From Serratia proteamaculans (GTDB lineage: Bacteria; Pseudomonadota; Gammaproteobacteria; Enterobacterales; Enterobacteriaceae), in the NCBI RefSeq assembly GCF_013337185.1, contig NZ_SWDE01000005.1:124001-188000 (forward strand): a stretch of DNA of 64,000 nt, written 5' to 3'. The notes beneath the pieces are model-generated. The model made no database searches. It was not told the origin of the DNA and worked only from the letters and a program-made list of their open reading frames with translations. A program made the position numbers and the translations under genes. The stretch's first letter is position 1, and every line of letters begins with the position of its first letter. Shown here in pieces: positions 57,239 through 64,000 of this stretch.

Positions 57239-58585
57239 TTAAGGCTTCAGCAAGTCTTTGACGTCCAGCAGGATAAACTCGTTGTCATCCGCCACGTTCG
57301 GCTGGCGGCTGGAGGAGAACGGGAAGTTATTATCGTTGCCGACGATGATATGGCTGCCATCCACCACATCCACGTTTTCAATGGTGAAGAACGGGAAGGT
57401 CAGCACGCCGTTATTCAGCGGTTTGCGTGCCAGCTTGTTTGGGTCCTGAATGTTCATCAGATCAATATAAGCCAATTTATCGACCGGTTTGCCGACGTTA
57501 TCGTCGGAAAAAGCGATTTTGTACACTCGCTTGAACTTCGCCACCTGGCTGAAGCAGTTATCGGTCGGTGCGCCCGCAACGCAGGCTTTGTCCGCCGTGC
57601 CTTCGTTATTATCGCGCTCGATCACCAGGCCATGGGTGGCGTCGATCATATTAAAATCGCCGATGGCGTTCTGGTTGTCTTCCAACACATATTGCCAACT
57701 GCGGCCGGTCCAGGCCTGTTGTTTCACGTCAAATTCCAGCACCCGCAGATAGCGTTTACCATCGATATTCTCGAATTTTTCACCGTCCCACAGCGCACCT
57801 TCAAGCAACGGGTACAATTTGCTGCCGTCCGGTGATGCCGCCATGCCCTCAAAGCCCTTGGAACGTGCCACCTGGAAGTTCTGTTTGCCGTCCGGTGCGC
57901 CCGGCAGGGTCAGCGTCGGGTTATCCGGCGACTTCACCACCTTGCCGTCGACCTTGGTATCGAACACCGCCAATACCTTACCGTTCAAATCGGCCTTAAT
58001 CAGATAGGGGCCGAACTCATCGCCAATCCACAGGGCATTGTCGGCAAACTGGAAGCTTTCCGGGTCAAAATCGCTGCCGGTCAGGTAACGTTTATCGCTG
58101 CTCTCATTGATGATATGGAAGGGGACATTTTTGTCCGGATCGTGCAGGAATACCGTTTTCAGCGGCGTCACCGTGCCGTTGTCGAAGTCGATTTTGTAGT
58201 GGTTGAGGTACAGCATGGCGTCCGGTGAATTGGCCTTGCTGCCAAAACCGTTGTCAGTCAGCACCCAGTAGGTGCCGTCGGGCATATGTTTGATGCCGGA
58301 ATGCCCCTGCAGCGGCTGCCCGTTGATCGGCAGGCCAATACCGGTCATGCGATCGGCGGATTTACCCGCCACGCTGCCCAGTTCGGTCACGCGTTTGCCG
58401 CTGGTGTATTTACCGCTTTGCTGTAAATCGGCGGGGGCATCCTGCGGTGCGGCAACGTTGGATTTCACCGCCAGTAACGCGTGCCCGGCCAGGGTTGCCG
58501 GCACCGGTTGAGCTTGCGCCCACAGGTTAGTGCTCAGCGCCATACAGCCGGCTAACAGCGCCAGGCGGGTTTTGGTTATGTGCAT
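57239..58585 (-). CDS. Esterase-like activity of phytase family protein
   Basis: A 448-residue exported protein with a signal peptide (about residues 1-23, ends LWA). The body is a beta-propeller-like domain of the phytase-esterase family: [70 protein letters not shown] and [21 protein letters not shown]. The acidic motifs suggest metal binding. It would act in the periplasm on phosphate esters or phytate-like compounds; the true substrate is unknown. AGGGAACC precedes the ATG. It is monocistronic. Confidence 0.82.
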   Translation of the reverse strand: MHITKTRLALLAGCMALSTNLWAQAQPVPATLAGHALLAVKSNVAAPQDAPADLQQSGKYTSGKRVTELGSVAGKSADRMTGIGLPINGQPLQGHSGIKHMPDGTYWVLTDNGFGSKANSPDAMLYLNHYKIDFDNGTVTPLKTVFLHDPDKNVPFHIINESSDKRYLTGSDFDPESFQFADNALWIGDEFGPYLIKADLNGKVLAVFDTKVDGKVVKSPDNPTLTLPGAPDGKQNFQVARSKGFEGMAASPDGSKLYPLLEGALWDGEKFENIDGKRYLRVLEFDVKQQAWTGRSWQYVLEDNQNAIGDFNMIDATHGLVIERDNNEGTADKACVAGAPTDNCFSQVAKFKRVYKIAFSDDNVGKPVDKLAYIDLMNIQDPNKLARKPLNNGVLTFPFFTIENVDVVDGSHIIVGNDNNFPFSSSRQPNVADDNEFILLDVKDLLKP

Positions 58586-58661
58586 GTCTTGGTTCCCTTT
58601 TTGTTGTTATCGCCCAGAGGTAAAAGCAACGTCACTATAGGGAACCGCAATGACAGTAATA

Positions 58662-59861
58662 TTATTCGGCGAACGCCCGCCGGTAGCTGCGCGGATGGAA
58701 GCGCCAGGTGATGGCGATCAGCACCACCACCAGCAGCGCATGGATTTGCCAATCCAACACAAAGTCACCGCTGTAATCACGCAACAGGCCAGAAATATAA
58801 GGCGTGGCCCCCGCCAGCAGGAAACCAATGCCCTGCATAAAGGCCACCAATCGCCCCGCTGCCGCCGGGTGCGGAATATGATCGAGCGCCAGCACCAGGC
58901 ACAGCGGGAAAGCCCCGCCCAGCCCCAGGCCGGAAACCAGTACCCACAACCACGGCAACGTCTGCGGCAAATAAATCAGGCCGATGAAGCCGATCAACTG
59001 CATGACTAATGCCAGCAATAATAACGGCCGCCGATCTACCGATCGCGCCAGCGCCGGTAACAGCAGCGCCCCGACAACCTGCCCGAAGGTCATCAGCGCC
59101 AACAGCGATCCACTGGCCTGCGGCTGCCAGCCGAGCTGCATATAATACGGCGGCAGCCAGGCGATCAGGCTGGTATAGCCGCCATTGATCAAACCAAAAT
59201 AAGCACCGAGCAACCAGGCGCGACGGCTGAACCACAGGCTCGGCCCGGAGGAGGTTCCGGATGGCGTCAGGCGCTTCAGGCCACGGCTGACCGGCCACCA
59301 GGCGATTAATGCCACCAGTGCAGGTACCGCCCACCAGGCCAGTGCACTGTGCCAGTCATGACCGACACTCATCAGCCAGGGGGTCATCGCCGCCCCCAAA
59401 CCGCCACCGCCCATCAGAGCCGCCGACCACAGCCCGGCCACCAGGGCCATCTGCTTGAGAAAGTGATGTTTGATAATGCCGGGCATCACCGCCTGGATCA
59501 CCCCAATCCCCAGTCCACCCAACACTGCGCTCAGCAGCAATTGCGTGCTGCCCGGTGCCAGTTCACGCCAGGCGGCCCCCAGGCCAATGGCCAACAGGCT
59601 CAGCACTACGCTGGTACGCTCGTCGAACAGGCGGTTGATCGCCCCACCCGCCAGCGCCATCAGCCCCATCATCAGCACCGGCAAGGTGGTCAGCAACGCC
59701 GCCCCGCCAAAACTCAGTCCGGTGGCCTGCCGCAACGTCGGCAACAACGGGCCGATCGAGGTCAGCAACGGCCGCATATTCAGGCCAATCAGCACCAGCG
59801 CCCACAGCAGGGGGTTGAACCAGCGGCGTAAGAAAGGGGGAGCAACAAATTGATTTAACAC
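58662..59861 (-). CDS. MFS transporter of the CynX/NimT family
   Basis: A 399-residue major facilitator protein with 12 helices. LVLIGLNMRPLLTSIGPLLPTLR near the start is the signature of the CynX/NimT (cyanate, 2-nitroimidazole) group, and GLGLGGAFPLCLVLALDHIPHPAAAG is a second characteristic block. The GTG at 59861 follows AGGAA; no ATG fits. Substrate cannot be assigned. It is divergent from a LysR regulator, which probably controls it. Confidence 0.82.
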   Translation of the reverse strand: MLNQFVAPPFLRRWFNPLLWALVLIGLNMRPLLTSIGPLLPTLRQATGLSFGGAALLTTLPVLMMGLMALAGGAINRLFDERTSVVLSLLAIGLGAAWRELAPGSTQLLLSAVLGGLGIGVIQAVMPGIIKHHFLKQMALVAGLWSAALMGGGGLGAAMTPWLMSVGHDWHSALAWWAVPALVALIAWWPVSRGLKRLTPSGTSSGPSLWFSRRAWLLGAYFGLINGGYTSLIAWLPPYYMQLGWQPQASGSLLALMTFGQVVGALLLPALARSVDRRPLLLLALVMQLIGFIGLIYLPQTLPWLWVLVSGLGLGGAFPLCLVLALDHIPHPAAAGRLVAFMQGIGFLLAGATPYISGLLRDYSGDFVLDWQIHALLVVVLIAITWRFHPRSYRRAFAE

Positions 59862-59987
59862 GGTCTATTCCTGAACTTCCGGGATGAAGAGTGCGGGGTC
59901 ACAGAGTGGCTGCCGCAACGTTGCCTTACTCTAGGCTTCCCCGTTAGTATTGGGAAATTAAATAATAAAATAGCCAACAGTGGAAAA

Positions 59988-60842
59988 ATGAATCGTTACC
60001 CGATGTTCAATCCGCAGTTACTGCTCAGCTTTGTCGCAGTCTGCGACAGCAATAGCTTCACTCGCGCCGCAGAGCGGGTGTTTTTGTCGCAGTCGACCGT
60101 CAGCCAACAGGTGCGCCGCTTGGAAGAAATGCTGGGGAAACCCCTGTTCGAACGTTCGTCCCATCAGGTATTGCTGACCGAGGAAGGCGTCAAGCTGTTG
60201 AGCTATGCGCGGCGCATCATCGCGCTGAATGAAGAGGCGCACGACGCCTTGACCGGCATCTGGCGCGACGGCGTACTGCGGTTGGGGATGCCGGAGGATT
60301 TTGCCGCCCCCACCACCGAACTGCTGGCGGAGTTCAGCCGGGCGCATCCGCATCTGCGGCTGGACGTCACCAGCGGCCTGAGCGCCGATCTGCACAGTGC
60401 CTACGCCCGTGAAGAGCTGGATCTGATCCTGGTTAAACAACGCCGTAGCCAGCCGCCGCGGGCCGCCCGGCCGGAACCGCTGCTGTGGCTGGACAGCCTG
60501 GCCTTCCCGGCAATAGAACAGTCGCCGGTACCGCTGGCGGTGTTCCCGCTCAATGGGTTATATCGCGATGATTTGTGTCAGGCGCTGGATAACCTCGGCA
60601 AGCGCTGGCGTATTGGCTACAGCAGCGCCAGTCTGGCCGCACTCACCGCCGCGTCTGCCGCCGGACTGGGTGTCACCCTGCTGCCGGCCAGTTGCCGCTT
60701 GCCCAGCCACCGGGTATTGGGCAGCGCCGAAGGTTTACCGCCGATCGACAACATTGAGCTGGCGCTGTATTACCGCGACGGCGCCCCCGCAGCTACGCCC
60801 GCGCTGGCCGAACGGCTAAAGGCGTTTTGTGGGTTGGTGTGA
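59988..60842 (+). CDS. LysR-family regulator
   Basis: A 284-residue LysR-type regulator. The helix-turn-helix FVAVCDSNSFTRAAERVFLSQSTVSQQVRRLEEMLGKPLFERSSH spans about residues 15-59. The C-terminal domain starts GVLRLGMPEDFAAPTTELL. Met6 is an alternative start, but GGAA lies just before Met1. The divergent NimT/CynX-type gene (126 bp gap) is the likely target. Confidence 0.85.
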   Translation: MNRYPMFNPQLLLSFVAVCDSNSFTRAAERVFLSQSTVSQQVRRLEEMLGKPLFERSSHQVLLTEEGVKLLSYARRIIALNEEAHDALTGIWRDGVLRLGMPEDFAAPTTELLAEFSRAHPHLRLDVTSGLSADLHSAYAREELDLILVKQRRSQPPRAARPEPLLWLDSLAFPAIEQSPVPLAVFPLNGLYRDDLCQALDNLGKRWRIGYSSASLAALTAASAAGLGVTLLPASCRLPSHRVLGSAEGLPPIDNIELALYYRDGAPAATPALAERLKAFCGLV

Positions 60843-60849
60843 TGAAACC

Positions 60850-60889
60850 TGTAGCTTGATTAGCTACATATGTAGCCATAACGGCTACA
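60850..60889. repeat. Two tandem hairpins between convergent LysR and xylR genes
   Basis: TGTAGC/GCTACA (60850-60868) is followed directly by TGTAGCC/GGCTACA (60871-60889). The four related arms could also pair alternately. There is no T-run; the location suggests 3'-end formation or mRNA protection for both genes. Confidence 0.6.
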
Positions 60890-60895
60890 CCCACC

Positions 60896-62074
60896 CTAAT
60901 ACCCAACCTCGCCATAACGCCCACGGTAGTCTTTGGGGGTCATGTCATAGCCCTTCTTGAACACCGAATAAAAATACTGCAGCGACGGGTAGCCACACAT
61001 CTGCGAAATCTCGTTGATGGTCAATGAGGTTGCCGTCAACAGGTTGCGGGCGCGATCCAGCTTTTCCTGATGGATAACATGGTGGATAGTTTCGCCGGTC
61101 TCATCCCTGAAGCGTTTTTCCAGATTGGAACGCGACAGGCCGATCGCATCCAGCACCTGCTCAACCTTGATACCCTTGCAGGCGTGATGGCGGATGTAAT
61201 GCATCGCCTGGATCACCGCCGGATCGCGCAACGAGCGGAAATCGGTAGAACGGCGTTCAATCACCTTCACCGGCGGCACCAAAATACGCTGCAATGGCAG
61301 TTCACGGCGATCGAGCAGTTGGTGCAGCAGCTTGGCGGCGCGGTACCCCATCTGGCGGGTGCCCTGCGCCACCGAAGACAGCGCCACCCGCGACAGGTAA
61401 CGCGTCAGTTCTTCATTGTCGATACCGATCACGCACAGCTTTTCCGGCACCGCGATGTCCAGATGTTCGCACACCTGCAGCAAATGGCGTGCCCGCGCAT
61501 CGGTCACGGCGATAATGCCGGTCTGCTGCGGCAGGGTCTGCACCCAGTCCGCCAATCGGTTCTGCGCGTATTGCCAGTTATCCGGCGCGGTGGCCATGCC
61601 CTGATACACCACGCCCTGATACTGCTCCAGCGCCACCCGCTGACGGAAAGCATGCTCACGCTCCTGCGCCCAGCGTTTACCGCCTTCACTGGGCAAACCA
61701 TAGAAGGCAAAACGATTAATGCCTTTTTCTTTCAGGTGACTGAAAGCCGCCTCCACCAGCGCCTGATTGTCGGTGGCAATGTAGTGCACCGGCGGATAGT
61801 CCTCGTCACGATGATAAGAGCCACCCACCCCGACAATCGGCACCCGGACGTTATGCAGTAGTTGCTCGATGGCACCATCGTCGAAATCGGCGATCACCCC
61901 ATCGCCCAGCCAGTCCTTGATGTTGTCGATACGGCAGCGAAAATCCTCTTCGATAAAGATGTCCCAATCACATTGCGAAGCCTGTAAATACTCGCCTACG
62001 CCCTCGACCACCTGGCGGTCGTACACTTTATTGGCGTTGAACAGCAAGGTAATGCGAAAGCGCTTTTCGAACAT
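60896..62074 (-). CDS. xylR: Xylose operon activator XylR
   Basis: A 392-residue regulator, the same length as E. coli XylR. It has a LacI-like periplasmic-binding-fold D-xylose sensor domain (residues 1-270) and a C-terminal AraC-type DNA-binding domain (about 285-390) ending in MCGYPSLQYFYSVFKKGYDMTPKDYR. The ATG at 62074 (MFEKRFRITLLF) matches the family start and follows GGGGA. In E. coli XylR with xylose activates xylAB and xylFGHR. Here it follows xylH on the same strand, as the last gene of the transport operon. Confidence 0.95.
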   Translation of the reverse strand: MFEKRFRITLLFNANKVYDRQVVEGVGEYLQASQCDWDIFIEEDFRCRIDNIKDWLGDGVIADFDDGAIEQLLHNVRVPIVGVGGSYHRDEDYPPVHYIATDNQALVEAAFSHLKEKGINRFAFYGLPSEGGKRWAQEREHAFRQRVALEQYQGVVYQGMATAPDNWQYAQNRLADWVQTLPQQTGIIAVTDARARHLLQVCEHLDIAVPEKLCVIGIDNEELTRYLSRVALSSVAQGTRQMGYRAAKLLHQLLDRRELPLQRILVPPVKVIERRSTDFRSLRDPAVIQAMHYIRHHACKGIKVEQVLDAIGLSRSNLEKRFRDETGETIHHVIHQEKLDRARNLLTATSLTINEISQMCGYPSLQYFYSVFKKGYDMTPKDYRGRYGEVGY

Positions 62075-62172
62075 GGGCATCCCCGGTAAGTAGACTGCTC
62101 TCTGGGATAGCACAACCTCTCTGTGGGAGCAGCAGGCATCACCTCATAACTGTGAGCTCAGACGCGATTCTT

Positions 62173-63357
62173 TTATGCCCGGCGCTTGGTGGCGGAGTCC
62201 ATCCATACCGCCAGCAGCAAAATGGCGCCCTTGACGATGTACTGCCAGAAGGTCGGCACGTCCAGCATGCTCATGCCATTATCCAGCGACGCCATAATGA
62301 ATGCGCCCATCACCGCCCCGGCCACGCTGCCGATGCCCCCGGCCAGGCTGGTGCCACCAATCACGCAGGCGGCGATGGCGTCCAGCTCGGCAATATTGCC
62401 CGCCGAAGGCGAACCGGCCCCCAAACGTGAACTGAGGATCAACCCGGCGATCGCCACCATCAGGCCGTTGATGGCGAACACCGCCAGCTTGGTGCGTTCG
62501 ACGTTGACGCCCGACAGCCGCGCAGCGTCAATATTGCCGCCGATGGCGTAGATCCGACGGCCAAAAGCGGTGCGGGTGGCCATAAATATCCCCGCCAACA
62601 TCAGTGCAGTGAGGATCAGCACCGGCGTCGGTACCCCGCGGTAATCATTGAGCAAATAGATAGCCCCGAGCACCAGCAACGCCAAAATGCTTTGTCGGGT
62701 GACATCACCGCCTGCTGTCGCTACCGGCAAACCCAGTTGGGCACGCCGACTGCGTCGCCGCCACTGCCAGGTGACAAACAGCATCAACCCAACGGCACCG
62801 ATGCCAAAACCCAGGCCGTTCGGCAAATAGCTCTGGCCAATTTGCGACATCGCCCCGCTGGTCGGCGCGACCGTGGTGCCATTGGTGATGCCGATCAGGA
62901 TGCCGCGAAAGGCCAGCATCCCCGCCAGGGTGACAATAAACGACGGCACCTTGCGATAGGCGACCCACCAACCGTTCCAGGCCCCCAACAGCAGGCCGGC
63001 CAGCAGCGTCACCACGATGGTCAGCGGCAGTGGCCAACCCAGCCAGACGTCAAAAATCGCCGCCGCCCCGCCCAGCAGGCCCATCATTGAGCCGACCGAC
63101 AGATCGATTTCTGCCGAAACAATCACGAACACCATGCCGACCGCCAAAATACCGGTGATCGCCGTTTGGCGCAGCAGGTTGGAGATATTACGCGCGCTGA
63201 GATAGGCCCCTTCGGTGGTAAAGGTAAAGAACAGCATAATGACGACTATCGCCGCCAACATCACAAACACCTGCAAATTGATGGATTTTAGTTTCACTAT
63301 GGGTTTCTTCTCCACCATTGCCGGCACGATCGCTTCAGACTGCGTGTTTTTCGACAT
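62173..63357 (-). CDS. xylH: Xylose ABC transporter permease XylH
   Basis: A 394-residue inner-membrane permease (393 in E. coli) with 10 or more hydrophobic segments. The family blocks [35 protein letters not shown] and [15 protein letters not shown] are present. The ATG at 63357 follows GAGGAG at good spacing; the frame extends to a GTG at 63366 that overlaps that ribosome site and is not used. It overlaps the end of xylG by about 20 bp. It imports D-xylose with XylG and a periplasmic XylF outside the window. Confidence 0.95.
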   Translation of the reverse strand: MSKNTQSEAIVPAMVEKKPIVKLKSINLQVFVMLAAIVVIMLFFTFTTEGAYLSARNISNLLRQTAITGILAVGMVFVIVSAEIDLSVGSMMGLLGGAAAIFDVWLGWPLPLTIVVTLLAGLLLGAWNGWWVAYRKVPSFIVTLAGMLAFRGILIGITNGTTVAPTSGAMSQIGQSYLPNGLGFGIGAVGLMLFVTWQWRRRSRRAQLGLPVATAGGDVTRQSILALLVLGAIYLLNDYRGVPTPVLILTALMLAGIFMATRTAFGRRIYAIGGNIDAARLSGVNVERTKLAVFAINGLMVAIAGLILSSRLGAGSPSAGNIAELDAIAACVIGGTSLAGGIGSVAGAVMGAFIMASLDNGMSMLDVPTFWQYIVKGAILLLAVWMDSATKRRA

Positions 63358-64000
63358 CTGTTTCACTCCTCAATGCGGCTTCCATCACCTGTTCCTGGGT
63401 CAGACCCTGGTTGACTAACGAAGCCTTGATACGCCCCTGGTGCATCACCAATACCCGATCGCTTAATCCCAACACTTCAGGCAGCTCCGAAGACACCACG
63501 ATCACCGAAATGCCCTGCTGGACCAGCTGATTGATTAACTTATAGATTTCGTGTTTGGCACCGATATCGATACCGCGCGTCGGCTCATCCAGAATGAGAA
63601 TTTTCGGCTTCAGCAGCAGGCATTTGGCGAGTATGGCCTTCTGCTGATTACCGCCGCTCAGCCGGGCTATCGCCAGTTCGGGCGAGGAAGTCTTCACTTT
63701 TAGCTGCGCCAGCGATTGGCGTATGGTCGCCTGCTCCCGGGCATCATCAATCACCGTCAGCACGCCGCTGAAATCGCTCAGCGCCGCCAATGTCATATTG
63801 GCCCCCACCCCCATCACCGGCACGATGCCATCACGCTTGCGATCTTCCGGCACCATGGCAATGCCATATCGCATCGCCTGGCGGCAATTGTTGATGACGG
63901 CCGGCTGGCCATTGAGGCTAATGCTCCCCTGCCAGCGGCCAGGGTAGACGCCGAACAGGCACTGCATGGTTTCGGTGCGCCCGGAGCCGACCAAGCCAGC
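63335..64000 (-). CDS. xylG: Xylose ABC transporter ATPase XylG, C-terminal part
   Basis: The last 221 residues of XylG; the N-terminal part runs off the right edge. This piece holds the second nucleotide-binding domain: GSGRTET (a diverged Walker A, usual for NBD2 of this family), the signature [16 protein letters not shown] and Walker [16 protein letters not shown]. It matches E. coli XylG closely up to the end ([12 protein letters not shown]). It couples ATP hydrolysis to xylose import through XylH. Confidence 0.93.
   Translation of the reverse strand, partial: AGLVGSGRTETMQCLFGVYPGRWQGSISLNGQPAVINNCRQAMRYGIAMVPEDRKRDGIVPVMGVGANMTLAALSDFSGVLTVIDDAREQATIRQSLAQLKVKTSSPELAIARLSGGNQQKAILAKCLLLKPKILILDEPTRGIDIGAKHEIYKLINQLVQQGISVIVVSSELPEVLGLSDRVLVMHQGRIKASLVNQGLTQEQVMEAALRSETDVEKHAV

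Overview
The window looks like a chromosomal segment of a Serratia species. The 563-residue chitinase closely resembles Serratia ChiA, with its catalytic Glu at position 315. The core genes (bcs, dpp, uhp, eptB, xyl) are close matches to Enterobacterales proteins, and most of the sequence is GC-rich. The species is not fixed by the sequence; several ChiA substitutions relative to S. marcescens suggest the liquefaciens/plymuthica/proteamaculans side of the genus, which is inference. No transposase, integrase, CRISPR array or rRNA was seen.

Layout. (1) 0-14.7 kb: the start of a c-di-GMP phosphodiesterase gene (pdeK/hmsP), then a complete type II cellulose locus, bcsRQABZC on the minus strand and divergent bcsEFG on the plus strand. 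(2) 15-20.6 kb: the dipeptide ABC transporter dppABCDF, with an intergenic hairpin after dppA. (3) 21.2-24.1 kb: chiA, a small toxin-antitoxin-like pair of the TumE/DUF6516 type, and tRNA-Pro(UGG). (4) 24.2-30.9 kb: the hexose-phosphate sensing genes uhpABC without uhpT, the lipid A/Kdo phosphoethanolamine transferase eptB, and the peroxide pair ohr/ohrR. (5) 31-35.6 kb: a small (p)ppGpp-hydrolase-like HD protein, an atypical SDR with a divergent LysR regulator, an NAD-dependent epimerase and a membrane-anchored hydrolase. (6) 35.8-45.15 kb: the most unusual part, two divergent gene sets around a LysR regulator. Leftward are a UDP-GlcNAc 2-epimerase-like enzyme and two proteins that together look like a split aldos-2-ulose dehydratase (cupin part and beta-propeller part). 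Rightward are an MFS exporter, an acyltransferase, an HSL-type esterase and two SDRs. (7) 45.2-57.1 kb: an accessory block ending at tRNA-Sec (selC). It holds a LuxR-type quorum-sensing receptor with no luxI but with a lux box, a large autotransporter, a membrane-tethered ToxR/CadC-like regulator with a FidL-like partner, yiaVW, and a GNAT/MocR pair. (8) 57.2-64 kb: a phytase-esterase-like periplasmic protein, a NimT/CynX-type MFS protein with a divergent LysR regulator, and xylR, xylH and the 3' part of xylG.

How the genes work together. The cellulose locus carries c-di-GMP input at two points (PilZ in BcsA, RxGD in BcsE), and the adjacent phosphodiesterase probably lowers the same signal. 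BcsG and EptB both transfer phosphoethanolamine, to cellulose and to LPS respectively.

The best candidate for an undescribed system is the 35.8-45.15 kb cluster. UDP-GlcNAc 2-epimerases form 2-acetamidoglucal as an intermediate. That compound is the enamide relative of 1,5-anhydrofructose, the substrate class of aldos-2-ulose dehydratase. The cluster could therefore make and export an amino-sugar-derived pyranone; this is a hypothesis. A second notable arrangement is the autotransporter / tethered regulator / FidL-like trio on the 3' side of selC, which recalls misL-fidL-marT of Salmonella SPI-3.
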